From contig OZ245724.1 in the NCBI GenBank assembly GCA_965227035.1, positions 310,001-374,000 on the forward strand: DNA of 64,000 nucleotides, read 5' to 3'. The notes below the pieces were generated by a model. The model did not search any database. It saw only the letters and a list, made by a program, of their open reading frames with translations, and was not told the origin of the DNA. The stretch comes from CBDDFQ01 sp965227035 (GTDB lineage: Bacteria > Pseudomonadota > Gammaproteobacteria > Burkholderiales > Burkholderiaceae_C). Made by a program: the position numbers and the translations under genes. Of this stretch, positions 43,342 through 52,947 are shown piece after piece; position 1 is the first letter of the stretch; every line of letters begins with the position of its first letter.

Positions 43342-46300
43342 GGCGCCACTACAGTCACGTTGGCGTTCGGCGACTCGCCGTACATCTCGGGCGCATACAT
43401 GGCTTCGACGCGGCTCGGAGGCAATTTGAAGTCGCCGACGTTGTTCAGCCGCACCGTGTACTCGACGGTCGTGATGCCCTTGGGCAGGTACTGGTAGTAG
43501 CTGCGGAATGCCTCGAAGCTGCGCTCCTCGAACGTCGGGTAAGTGCCCTGCTGGTTCGATCCCTGACCTTGTGTCGCGATTTGCGAATCGCGTCCGAGGC
43601 CGGTGCCCAGAATCGTCGCGCCACCTGGGATCGGATCGCTCATCACCACCCAGGTCATGTCGGTCGATGCGTTGATTTCCAATTTCACTCGGACCACATC
43701 GCCGCGCGAATATTTGCCGGTCGATGCCTGCTCGACCGGCGTGATCGTTTTCTTCAGCTGATAGCCGGCATTTGCAGGCGCGAGCAACGGAACTGCCGCG
43801 AGCGATTGAATCGTCATCCACGGTTTACCGGTGCCCTGCTGCGTCACGGTCAGGGTGGAAGGCGCGCGATTCTCGGGCCATGCGAGGAACATCGTCTTCG
43901 CGTTCTTGGCCGCCCACTCGACGCTACCTTGAGCCGTACCCATTGCCGCTTTCGTCGATCCTGCAACCGGCGTCGATTCGAGCTTGGTCGAGAACTTCTC
44001 CACGGCCAGGCTGCCCCACAGGTTCGCCGTGGTCGTTGCCCATGCGCCGCGTTGCTGGCGCGCGAGCAAACCGGTGGCCAGACGCGGCAGATCCGATTTC
44101 CACGCCGGATCGTCGATCACGCTCGCCAGTAGGCGAGCGGCGCTGACATCGCCGTTGCGCATCAACCACCACCAGTAGTCGTCCCGCTCCGTGCTGAACA
44201 GCATGCGAGTGCCTTGATAGCTGATGCGTGCGCGAAGAATCTGCGTTGCTTCTGCCAGCTTCTGATCGCGCTGCGGAATGTCGTTCATGCGGCGCAGGAT
44301 GTTGAACCAGTCGATGACTGCATCGGTGGGCCATTGGTTCGGCGCGATCGTGATGCTTTGCAGCATGCGCGCCTGTGCGCTACCGAAGCGCGAAAGCGCT
44401 TCGATGGCGGCCAGTTTGCGAATATCCAGATCGGCGCGCGGGCTCCAGTAGGTGCGTTTGATTTTTCCTTCGACGAAAGACACGAGGCCCCGCTCCATCT
44501 GCGCGCGAATCGCATCGGGAATCGCGTACGCCGGATCGATCGCGGACGCCTCGTTGCTCACCGACAGGATGTACGAGGTGAGGATGTCGCTACCGCCATT
44601 TGCCTCGCCGTCGCGCGGAGGGAAATAGTTGGCCAGACCATCCGAGTCCAGGTAGGCCGGAATCTGCGCAATCGTCGATTGCCACGATTTCAGATCGCGC
44701 ATGCCGATGTACTTGCTGGTCTTTTGTTCGAGGCAGATGTACGGGTAGTCGGCGAACCACTTCGATACACCCGGCATGCCATCGGCGAGTTTCGGTTGCA
44801 GGGAAATCTGAATGCCGCCACGGCCTGCTATGGCCTCGGCCTGCTGCGCCACGTCGAGCGTGTACGGCGATTCGAGCTGTACCAGAGTGGCCTGCCGCAC
44901 AGTGATCGGAACTGCCGGCACGATGCGTTGCGATGCCTTGAGCGCATCCTTCGCACCGCCGGTCGAATCTTTCGCTTCGATTTCCCAGAGGATCGCTTGC
45001 GCACGCGTGTTGCCGAGTGGCGAAGGTGCCGTCACGTTCCAGCTCACTTCGCGCGCCTCGCCTGCAGGGATGTCGACGTTCTGCTTCGCAAGATCGAGCA
45101 GAGTTGCGCGCGCACTCACCTCCGCCTTCATCGGCTTGGTGGTGGTGTTGCGCAAGGTGATCTGCGCCTTGAACTGGTCGCCTTCGCGAATCAGTGGCGG
45201 CAATCCGCTGATGATTTGCAGGTCTTGCGTGGCGCGAATGGAAGTCTGCCCGGTGCCGAACAGGCCTTCGCCGCTGTCCGCGACAGCAACGATGCGGAAC
45301 GTGGTGAGCGCATCGTTCAGCGGCACGTCGACGACGGCTTGCCCGTTCGCATCCAGGACCACTTTCGGGTTCCACAACAACAGCGTGTCGAGCAGTTCTC
45401 GCGCGGACGAATGGCCGCCGCCGCCCCCGGCGGGAATCGCTTTGCGGCCGTAGTGCCTGCGGCCGATGATTTCCATTTGCGCAGTCGACGTCTCCACGCC
45501 CCAGCTGCGACGCTGCAGCATCGCATCCAGAAGATTCCAGCTGCTGTTCGGCATGAGTTCCAGCAACGCTTCATCGACTGCTGCAACTGCGACTTCTGCA
45601 TTCGCAGCCGGTTTGCCATCGGGCAGCGTGGCCTTGATGGTCACGCGCGACGTGGAACGAATCGGATAGGCCGGTTTGTCCGCTACAACGCTCACCGCGA
45701 TCTGGTGAGCTTTGGTCCCGACACGAATTTCAGCCAGCCCAATGCGATACGCGGGCTTGCTCAGATCGACCATCGCAGTGGGCGCCACGTACTCGCGGCC
45801 TTCGTACCAGAACGCGTTCCACCACTCGCGCGGCTGCTTGAAGCCCCAGGTGAAGAACGAATACCACGGCACTTCGCGAAGACGTCCGCGCAACGCCATG
45901 ACGCTCACGTAAACGTTCGGACCCCATTCAGGTTTGATCTTCACGCTCACGGTCGGATCGTCGCCGCTCAGCTTCACGATTTCCGTCTGGATGACGCCTT
46001 CGCGTTCGACCGACACCAGGGCGGTCGCGAACCGGAACGGCATGCGCACCTGGAAGCGAGCCGTCTCGCCGGGTTCGTACGATTTCTTTTCCGGCAACAC
46101 ATCCATGCGGTCGTGGTTCTCGCCGCCGAACCACATCTCGCCCTGGCGTGTCACCCACACCGAGCTTGCCGAGCGGTAACTGCGGTTGTTGCCGTCGTCT
46201 GCAGACACGACGAATTCGACTTCACCAGCTTCGGAAATCGATGTCTCGCACAAGAGCAGTCCACGCGAATCACTCTTGCCGGAACAGACCGATCCCAGGT

Positions 46301-49214
46301 CCTTGGTCTCGGTTTTGTTGTCGTAAGCGTAGAAGCCGCCGACCATGCGTTTGCGGCTGGTGGTCGTGATGCGGGCGACTGCAGTCACCTTCAGCGGAAC
46401 ATCCGCGCGTGGCTTGCCGTTCAGGTCAAGCGCCAGTGCCTGAAACCGCATCTTCCGGTTTGCCGATACCCAGCCTTCGGTCTTGATGCCGGCGATCACG
46501 CCAGCGGGCCATACGTTCTGCGTGCTGCGAATCGTCTGCACTTCACCGTTCGGATCGGCGTAGGTGGCTTCGAGCAAAAGCTCGCGCGGTACTGCGGATA
46601 ACGGCAGATCTTTCAACTCCACCTTGCCGACGCCGTTGCGGTCGAGCGTGACCGGCAGTTTGTCGGCAACGACCACCGGGCCGTCCGAAGACGTATCGAC
46701 ATCGTTGCCATCGGCATCGCGACGAGGCGGCGAGAAACTGAAGCCGTCGTGATCGGAAAAGCTCACGCCGCGATTGCGCATGAGCGCCGATACGCGCACC
46801 GGCAGGTTCACCGCAGGACCGCCCGAGACGTAGCCCACCTGAACGTCGGTCGGAATAGTGGTGGGCGTGATGAGCGGCGCTTTTGCATCGGAGGGTTTGA
46901 CCGAGCCCTGGAACACAGGCAGGCGGAATTCTTCGACCCGGAACGAGCCGCTCGAGATGGTGTTGTTGTTTCCCTTGAACGCCACGCTGTATTCGCCCAG
47001 CTTTGCCGCAGGCGGCACCTGCCATGTGTTCTCTGCGCTCTGTCCGCCAGTAGCGGTCTTGCGCCACGACAAGTCCTGCGAATATTCGACACCGGTGCCC
47101 TGATGCGTGATAACCAACGTGTCCGGCAAATCCTTCGGCACGCCGAACCCATTGGAAGTTTCGATACGCATGAAATGCTTCATCGAAATCGTTTCGCCCA
47201 CTCTCAGCAAAGTGCGGTCGAACACGGTGTGCGCACGCGTATCGGGCTCGACGCCGTTGCTCACCGGCACGTTGAATCGCCACGATTCGATGCCGCGCGT
47301 CCAGTCGCTCCAGGTGAACGCGAGATCGTCAGATTTCGCTTCGCGCGCGCTGACGAAATAAGCGCGTCGATATTCGTCTTCGTCTTCATCGCCGTCGCCG
47401 CTGCCACCCCTGCGACTGTTTCGCGAGGATGGGCGGGTGCAGTTCGGTGCTTCGGGCGATACGCCGCTCAGCTTGACGACGCCTTGCGCGTCGGTGGTGC
47501 CGGTCGCAACCTCTTCGCCATCGCAGGTCGACACTTTCACGACCGCGTTGGCAACAGGCAGTCCCTTGTCCAATGACGTCACCCAGGCAAGAGAGTTCTC
47601 GCGTCCCAACTTGAAATGCACCGCCAGATTGGTCACCAGTGCCGTGGTGCGAACGTACATGGTTCGCGGCTCGCCGTAGCGCTGGTCGAGCAGACCAGTG
47701 CCCAGCTTTTGCGACGCAATCTCGACCACATGAAAGCCGGCGGGCAACGGGATGCCCACCACTTCGAAGGCACGCGGGTCCCCACTTTGCGGCTTGGGCA
47801 TCGCGAGGGTTTTAACGTTGCCCTGACCGCCGAGCAGAGACAGCATTCGGGTCTGCACCGAATCCTTGTCCAGAGGATCGATCACCTTCGGTAAGGGAAT
47901 CTTCACGTCGCGTGCCGCTGTCTTTCGATCGACGATGTAGCTGTCGTAACGCTGCACTTTGCGGAACCAGGAAATGATGTCTTTGTCCGACTTCAGGTTC
48001 AGCGTAGAAACGGTGGCGTTCGACGCGGGGTTGGGCTCCGCACTCACATTGCGAATCGTCACCGGCAGAACTGCGACTCCGTCAGGCTCGGCGAATCGTT
48101 CCACGATGCCGAACGGCGACGCTGCGAACTTGGCGATCGGCGGCATCGCACCCGTGGAAATTTTCAGCGGAAACATCGATGCGTTGCGCAATTCACGCGC
48201 CGATGCATCTTTCAGATTTGCCGGCAACTGCAATGTCATCGGCGTCGATTCCGGGAACGGTCCGTTGAAAGTGACGCTGTCTATGTTGGCCGCGTCGTCG
48301 GCGCCGCTATCGAATGTCGGTTTGTATGTTTCCTTGTCGGACACCACTTTGATCTGTTCCGCGTCCTTGCGCGTGATCGGCGCATTGAACGACAGGGTCA
48401 TCGGGCGAATCGGCATGCAGCCCGACTGAGCGTTTTCCCGCTCGCAGGTAAAGCTCGCGGCAAACGGCTCGCGCACCTGATAGGTGAATCGGCGCTCGAT
48501 GTTCGACGAAATGCCGCTGGGCGTGGTCACGCCTTTACCGAACACGATCTGTACTTTCGAAGAAGGCGTGAGCGTTCGGTTGCAGGCGAAGGTGACGAAG
48601 CGCGCCTGATCTTTCAGATTCTCCCGCCCCATTGCCTTCAGGAAAGCGGCGCGTTCCGCACCTTCGATCATCTTGAGCGGAATCTTTTCTCCAACTCCTT
48701 CAGCCGAACACCAGACGTTGGCCTGCAGGCTGATGCGGGTGGCCTCGCCATTGAGCTGCATCAGGAAATACTGGTTTTCGTCGATTCGGCTGTGAATCGA
48801 CGGAATCAGCGACTGAACGAAGGGGCCACCCGTGGTGAAGCGGTAGCTGGTGGGGCCGGTGATAGCGGAATTTTTGGGCGACTTAAAATCGCGAGCGACG
48901 AGAACGTTGCAGCTGAGGCCAGGGGGCAGGTCGTCGCTGAAGTCGTAGGCCCATTCTTTCTCGTTGACCCAACGGCCGGATCCAGCCGAAGCTTTCGGGT
49001 CGGAGCAGAACAATGTGAGCGGCGCGGCGGCTTGGGCGTTACCAAAATTTACAGCCGGCTCATCGAATCGGGCGACGAGTTGTCTGATGCGCGTAACCTC
49101 GCCTTGCGGGGTCAGGCTGGTAATCTGCAATGCGTTTGCAGATCCGAGAATGGCTAGATTTGCCAATAGAGTCGCGGTTATTCGAAGTGCTTGCGACCAT
49201 GCGGATTTACTCAC
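43338..49214 (-). CDS. Bacterial alpha-2-macroglobulin (YfhM-like)
   Basis: This very large periplasmic protein of 1958 residues traps attacking proteases through a thioester. The signal peptide is RITATLLANLAILGSANA, with no Cys in a lipobox, unlike lipoprotein YfhM of E. coli. MG-type beta domains follow. The A2M bait-to-thioester region carries CLEQ at residue 1494 (ICLEQKTSK), the thioester motif. The C-terminal receptor-binding-like domain ends in VEAMYAPEMYGESPNANVTV. Start is GTG at 49214 with GGGGGA upstream. The stop overlaps the pbpC start as ATGA, so the two are coupled. A long antisense frame (44214-46601) is a shadow. Confidence 0.95.
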   Translation of the reverse strand: MSKSAWSQALRITATLLANLAILGSANALQITSLTPQGEVTRIRQLVARFDEPAVNFGNAQAAAPLTLFCSDPKASAGSGRWVNEKEWAYDFSDDLPPGLSCNVLVARDFKSPKNSAITGPTSYRFTTGGPFVQSLIPSIHSRIDENQYFLMQLNGEATRISLQANVWCSAEGVGEKIPLKMIEGAERAAFLKAMGRENLKDQARFVTFACNRTLTPSSKVQIVFGKGVTTPSGISSNIERRFTYQVREPFAASFTCERENAQSGCMPIRPMTLSFNAPITRKDAEQIKVVSDKETYKPTFDSGADDAANIDSVTFNGPFPESTPMTLQLPANLKDASARELRNASMFPLKISTGAMPPIAKFAASPFGIVERFAEPDGVAVLPVTIRNVSAEPNPASNATVSTLNLKSDKDIISWFRKVQRYDSYIVDRKTAARDVKIPLPKVIDPLDKDSVQTRMLSLLGGQGNVKTLAMPKPQSGDPRAFEVVGIPLPAGFHVVEIASQKLGTGLLDQRYGEPRTMYVRTTALVTNLAVHFKLGRENSLAWVTSLDKGLPVANAVVKVSTCDGEEVATGTTDAQGVVKLSGVSPEAPNCTRPSSRNSRRGGSGDGDEDEDEYRRAYFVSAREAKSDDLAFTWSDWTRGIESWRFNVPVSNGVEPDTRAHTVFDRTLLRVGETISMKHFMRIETSNGFGVPKDLPDTLVITHQGTGVEYSQDLSWRKTATGGQSAENTWQVPPAAKLGEYSVAFKGNNNTISSGSFRVEEFRLPVFQGSVKPSDAKAPLITPTTIPTDVQVGYVSGGPAVNLPVRVSALMRNRGVSFSDHDGFSFSPPRRDADGNDVDTSSDGPVVVADKLPVTLDRNGVGKVELKDLPLSAVPRELLLEATYADPNGEVQTIRSTQNVWPAGVIAGIKTEGWVSANRKMRFQALALDLNGKPRADVPLKVTAVARITTTSRKRMVGGFYAYDNKTETKDLGSVCSGKSDSRGLLLCETSISEAGEVEFVVSADDGNNRSYRSASSVWVTRQGEMWFGGENHDRMDVLPEKKSYEPGETARFQVRMPFRFATALVSVEREGVIQTEIVKLSGDDPTVSVKIKPEWGPNVYVSVMALRGRLREVPWYSFFTWGFKQPREWWNAFWYEGREYVAPTAMVDLSKPAYRIGLAEIRVGTKAHQIAVSVVADKPAYPIRSTSRVTIKATLPDGKPAANAEVAVAAVDEALLELMPNSSWNLLDAMLQRRSWGVETSTAQMEIIGRRHYGRKAIPAGGGGGHSSARELLDTLLLWNPKVVLDANGQAVVDVPLNDALTTFRIVAVADSGEGLFGTGQTSIRATQDLQIISGLPPLIREGDQFKAQITLRNTTTKPMKAEVSARATLLDLAKQNVDIPAGEAREVSWNVTAPSPLGNTRAQAILWEIEAKDSTGGAKDALKASQRIVPAVPITVRQATLVQLESPYTLDVAQQAEAIAGRGGIQISLQPKLADGMPGVSKWFADYPYICLEQKTSKYIGMRDLKSWQSTIAQIPAYLDSDGLANYFPPRDGEANGGSDILTSYILSVSNEASAIDPAYAIPDAIRAQMERGLVSFVEGKIKRTYWSPRADLDIRKLAAIEALSRFGSAQARMLQSITIAPNQWPTDAVIDWFNILRRMNDIPQRDQKLAEATQILRARISYQGTRMLFSTERDDYWWWLMRNGDVSAARLLASVIDDPAWKSDLPRLATGLLARQQRGAWATTTANLWGSLAVEKFSTKLESTPVAGSTKAAMGTAQGSVEWAAKNAKTMFLAWPENRAPSTLTVTQQGTGKPWMTIQSLAAVPLLAPANAGYQLKKTITPVEQASTGKYSRGDVVRVKLEINASTDMTWVVMSDPIPGGATILGTGLGRDSQIATQGQGSNQQGTYPTFEERSFEAFRSYYQYLPKGITTVEYTVRLNNVGDFKLPPSRVEAMYAPEMYGESPNANVTVVAP

Positions 49215-49301
49215 TGGCTATCCCCCATCTTGTTGTGTTCGGTATTCGACTGGATGTCACGAACGAGCGTACTGGTTTTTTTTGAAAAGTTGTCCGGGTA
49301 T

Positions 49302-50540
49302 ATGAAACGACGTTGGGAAATCGATGCAGTCCGTGGGCTCATGCTTGTGCTCATGACGCTGACCCACCTGCCGACGCGCCTGACGAATCCCACCGGACAA
49401 CCCTTTGGGTTCGTTTCTGCAGCCGAAGGGTTCGTTTTACTTTCGGCTTTCATGGCCGGCATGGTCTACAGCCGGCTCGCCTACAAAGGTAGCGTCGATG
49501 ACATGCGGAAGGCTTTCTGGCGCCGTGCGCTCAAGGTTTACCTCTGTCAGGCGGCAATGCTTCTGTTCCTGTTCACGGTCATCGCCGCTCTTGGCGGAAA
49601 TATCGATCAGCCGGACGTGAGCAATCTCATGTCTTTCTATCTGCGAGAACCCGTCACTGCATTTCTGGCCGGTCTCGCGCTCGTCTACGAACCGGCCCTG
49701 CTCGACATCCTCCCGCTGTACGTACTTTTCATGCTGGTGAGCCCGTGGATCCTCGCTTACGCGCTCAAGCATCGCTGGCGCGACGTGCTTATCGCGAGTT
49801 GCGTGCTATGGCTGCTGGCGCAGTTCGACTTGAGCCTTTGGCTTTATCGCTGGGCCGACGGAGTGATCGACATGCCGGTGCCCTACGGCGAAACCGGATC
49901 GTTCGTCACCTTGTCGTGGCAACTCGTATGGGTGGTTGGCCTGTGGCTGGGCGCTCGCGCTGCGCGACCTGGCGTCACGCCGCTTCACATTCCCAAATGG
50001 ATCATCTACGGCAGCGTTGCCGTGGCCATCTATTTCTTTTTTTGGCGCCACTGGAGCGGGCAGGCCGGATTCGGCGCCAACGAATCGCTCAATCTGTTGC
50101 TGGACAAGTGGAAGCTCGGCCCCTTGCGACTGCTCGATCTGACCGCGCTGGTGATCGTCACCATGACCTACGGCACGGGATGGGCCAACCGCCTTCCGCG
50201 ATTACAGGTGCTTGAAACGCTGGGCGCGGCCTCGCTTCCTGTGTTTTGCATGCACCTGACGGTCGTCCTGATCGTTCTTGCTGTTCTGGGGGGCAACCCC
50301 TTGGCTCACCCCTGGTGGGTCGATGGAATCGTTTTGGTGGGCTGCTACACAGCGCTTTATGTGGCCGCCAAGATCACGCTGTGGTTCGACGAAGGGCCGG
50401 TCATCAAGGAAGCGATGGATTCAGTTCCGGCGATCGATCTGCCGACGCCGGTGGATGCCGAGCCTATCGAGCCTGAAGCGCCTGTGGTGCCTGCGGTCCC
50501 GGTGTCGCCTGTGTCGGCACAGACAACTGGACCGGCTTAG
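49302..50540 (+). CDS. opgC: OpgC-like membrane acyltransferase
   Basis: This 412-residue polytopic inner-membrane protein has the OpgC domain. It begins RRWEIDAVRGLMLVLMTLTH, and the GFVSAAEGFVLLSAFMAGMV block follows. About ten hydrophobic segments are present. OpgC adds succinyl groups to osmoregulated periplasmic glucans. The last 45 or so residues are a Pro/Val/Glu-rich tail that overlaps the SGNH gene on the other strand by 77 nt. The ATG at 49302 is chosen over upstream frame extensions. No opgGH genes are in the window, so the acceptor glycan is inferred from the family. Confidence 0.87.
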   Translation: MKRRWEIDAVRGLMLVLMTLTHLPTRLTNPTGQPFGFVSAAEGFVLLSAFMAGMVYSRLAYKGSVDDMRKAFWRRALKVYLCQAAMLLFLFTVIAALGGNIDQPDVSNLMSFYLREPVTAFLAGLALVYEPALLDILPLYVLFMLVSPWILAYALKHRWRDVLIASCVLWLLAQFDLSLWLYRWADGVIDMPVPYGETGSFVTLSWQLVWVVGLWLGARAARPGVTPLHIPKWIIYGSVAVAIYFFFWRHWSGQAGFGANESLNLLLDKWKLGPLRLLDLTALVIVTMTYGTGWANRLPRLQVLETLGAASLPVFCMHLTVVLIVLAVLGGNPLAHPWWVDGIVLVGCYTALYVAAKITLWFDEGPVIKEAMDSVPAIDLPTPVDAEPIEPEAPVVPAVPVSPVSAQTTGPA

Positions 50541-51456
50541 CGATCGTGTTCGGTGTCCTGATCTCTACAGGTACCGCCTTGACTGCAATGGCATTGGCTG
50601 CCAGAGCGGCTGCCACCTGAGGCGGAACCGGTGGCGTGGTCGGAATCTGGGCCAAGATGGGTGCAGGTACACCTGATGGCGGCATCGAGGCTGCAATGAT
50701 CGAATGCCACAGCTTGTAGCCCTCGTCGTTCATGTGCAGCATGTCGCCCCGAAACAGCTCCGCGCGAGTCGATCCGTCGGCCGTGAGCATGGGCGTGAAG
50801 ATGTCGATGTAGTTGGCGTTGGGGAGCGTCTTCACGTACTCCGAAATCAGGCTGTTGGCTTCCCGAATCTTCGATAGCAATGAAACGCGAAGCGGACTGG
50901 GCTTTATAGAGATGTAGCTGATGCGTGTGTTCGGCAATTCCGACCTAACGGTTCTCGTGAAGAGCTCGAAACTCTCGAGAACCTGCCGCGGCGTACGCCC
51001 TTCGGCCAGATCGTTGTCTCCGGCGTACACCAATACATGACGCGGTTTGTAGCGATTGACCAGGTCTTTTGCAAACATGCCGCATTCGTTCAGCGTCGAT
51101 CCCCCGAATCCCCGGTTGATAACTACTGGCTGATCCCGAAAGTCCTGCGCAAGGTTGGTCCAAAAACGGATCGTCGAGCTGCCGACGAAAAGAACGCCAT
51201 CGTTGGCAGGCGGATTCTGTCTGTCGGCTGCGGCAAACGCCGCCATGCTCTGCTCCCAGCGTCCGTATGGAGAGTTCGTGACGACAACAGAATTGAGGTT
51301 TGCCAGTGTGGTTTGAGCATGAGCACCACGGGCGCCTCCGATTACGCCGGCAACGAGAAGCGCGGCCGCAATCGCCGTAGCGGTGGCCGTGCGGAAGTTG
51401 AATCGAGCGGGAGGCGGAGAGGAAGACGGCGCTCTGAAATTTCGCGAAAAATTCAT
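50464..51456 (-). CDS. Secreted SGNH/GDSL-family hydrolase
   Basis: This 330-residue exported esterase-like protein has the signal segment TATATAIAAALLVAGVIGGA, ending in GAHAQ. Block I is VLFVGSSTIRFW (catalytic Ser), block II is GFGGSTLNEC (Gly), block III is VYAGDNDLAEG (Asn), and block V is DMLHMNDEGYKLW (Asp and His). The last 60 or so residues are Ala/Pro/Val-rich and disordered, and the final part overlaps opgC on the opposite strand. Deacylation of a periplasmic glycan would fit the neighbour, but that is speculation. Confidence 0.9.
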   Translation of the reverse strand: MNFSRNFRAPSSSPPPARFNFRTATATAIAAALLVAGVIGGARGAHAQTTLANLNSVVVTNSPYGRWEQSMAAFAAADRQNPPANDGVLFVGSSTIRFWTNLAQDFRDQPVVINRGFGGSTLNECGMFAKDLVNRYKPRHVLVYAGDNDLAEGRTPRQVLESFELFTRTVRSELPNTRISYISIKPSPLRVSLLSKIREANSLISEYVKTLPNANYIDIFTPMLTADGSTRAELFRGDMLHMNDEGYKLWHSIIAASMPPSGVPAPILAQIPTTPPVPPQVAAALAANAIAVKAVPVEIRTPNTIAKPVQLSVPTQATPGPQAPQALQAR

Positions 51457-51490
51457 TGAACCTGCACCTGTGTTGGAACAACCGTCTTTT

Positions 51491-52891
51491 TTACATGGAA
51501 AGGCGGCTCTTGTGTCTGGAAATTTGTGACATTACCTGCGCCGGAGCGGTACCGCCGAGTACGTTTCTGGCGTTCAGCGAACCCCGCAAACTCAGCACTT
51601 CGAACACGTCTTTTTCGATTTTGGGATTGAATCCCTGAAGCGTCTCGAGGCTGAGTTCCGACAGGTCTTTTCCTTGCGAAATCGCGGTCTTGACCGCGTG
51701 TGCAACAGCTTCGTGCGCGTCACGGAACGGGAGTCCCTTTTTCACCATGTAATCGGCCAGATCGGTGGCTGTGGCGTATCCGCGCAACGCGGCTTTTTCC
51801 ATGGTTTCCGGCCGAACGGTGATGCCCCCCACCATTTCCGCAAAAATCCGCAGCGTGTCTTTCAGGGTGTCCACCGTGTCGAACAGCGGCTCCTTGTCTT
51901 CCTGGTTGTCCTTGTTGTACGCAAGAGGCTGGCCCTTCATCAAAGTGATCAGCCCCATCAAATGGCCCACCACGCGCCCGGTTTTTCCGCGTGCCAGCTC
52001 GGGCACATCCGGGTTCTTCTTCTGCGGCATGATCGAGCTGCCAGTGCAAAAACGGTCGGCGATGTCGATGAAACCGAAGCTCTGGCTCATCCACAAAATG
52101 AGCTCCTCGCTGAAGCGGCTGATGTGCACCATGGCGATGCTGGCGGCCGCCGTGAACTCGATGGCGAAATCGCGATCGCTCACCGCGTCCAGGCTGTTCT
52201 GGCAAACGCCCTCCATTCCCAAAGTTTTCGCGACACGCTCCCGATCCAGCGGATAGACCGTGCCCGCCAAAGCGGCGGCGCCCAGAGGCAGACGGTTTAC
52301 GCGACCGCGAATATCGAGCATGCGTTCGGCATCGCGCGAGAACATTTCCACGTAAGCCAGCATGTGATGCCCGAAGCTCACCGGCTGTGCCACCTGCAAA
52401 TGGGTGAAGCCGGGAAGGATCACGTCGACGTTCTTCTCTGCAAGGGAAATCAGCGCGAGTTGCAAGTCGGTGAGCAGTCCGCCGATCAAATCGATCTCGC
52501 CCCGCAACCAGAGTCGCACGTCGGTGGCCACCTGATCGTTGCGACTGCGGCCGGTGTGCAGGCGCTTACCTGCGTCGCCTACCAGCTGCGTCAGGCGTGC
52601 CTCGATGTTCAGATGCACGTCTTCCAGATCGAGCTTCCATTCGAAAGCGCCCGATTCGATTTCCGACGTAATTTGCGCCATTCCCTTTTGAATCGAAGCC
52701 AGGTCGGCTTCTCCGATGATTTTTTGCGCGGCCAGCATGTCGGCGTGGGCGAGCGATCCGGCAATGTCTGCCTGCCAGAGGCGTTTGTCGAAAAACACAC
52801 TCGCGGTGTAGCGTTTGACCAGATCGCTCATGGGCTCCGAAAACAGGGCAGACCAGGCTTCTGACTTTTTATCGAGTTGGTTTTGGGACAT
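51491..52891 (-). CDS. argH: Argininosuccinate lyase
   Basis: This 466-residue enzyme of the fumarase/aspartase superfamily catalyses the last step of arginine biosynthesis. The signature GSSIMPQKKNPDVPEL contains the catalytic Ser loop. LHTGRSRNDQVATDVRLWLR and FTHLQVAQPVSFGHHMLAY supply the Thr/His catalytic residues. The ATG at 52891 begins MSQNQLDKKSEAWSALFSEP, a normal family start. It is divergent from an AlgZ-like kinase gene with about 55 bases between them, an arrangement also known from pseudomonads. Confidence 0.97.
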   Translation of the reverse strand: MSQNQLDKKSEAWSALFSEPMSDLVKRYTASVFFDKRLWQADIAGSLAHADMLAAQKIIGEADLASIQKGMAQITSEIESGAFEWKLDLEDVHLNIEARLTQLVGDAGKRLHTGRSRNDQVATDVRLWLRGEIDLIGGLLTDLQLALISLAEKNVDVILPGFTHLQVAQPVSFGHHMLAYVEMFSRDAERMLDIRGRVNRLPLGAAALAGTVYPLDRERVAKTLGMEGVCQNSLDAVSDRDFAIEFTAAASIAMVHISRFSEELILWMSQSFGFIDIADRFCTGSSIMPQKKNPDVPELARGKTGRVVGHLMGLITLMKGQPLAYNKDNQEDKEPLFDTVDTLKDTLRIFAEMVGGITVRPETMEKAALRGYATATDLADYMVKKGLPFRDAHEAVAHAVKTAISQGKDLSELSLETLQGFNPKIEKDVFEVLSLRGSLNARNVLGGTAPAQVMSQISRHKSRLSM

Positions 52892-52947
52892 GAAAGGCAA
52901 TAATGTTGGGATCGTCGGGCCTGAAGGTCAGGCCAACCGGGGAATCA

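Noticed and set aside
41140..43821. 893-codon version of pbpC
   Set aside because: The extra N-terminal 160 codons overlap the end of the alpha-2-macroglobulin gene in another frame; the signal-anchor starts at 43341.
44214..46601. 795-codon open frame on the plus strand
   Set aside because: It is antisense to the alpha-2-macroglobulin gene, has Arg/His-rich low-quality composition and no recognisable domain.
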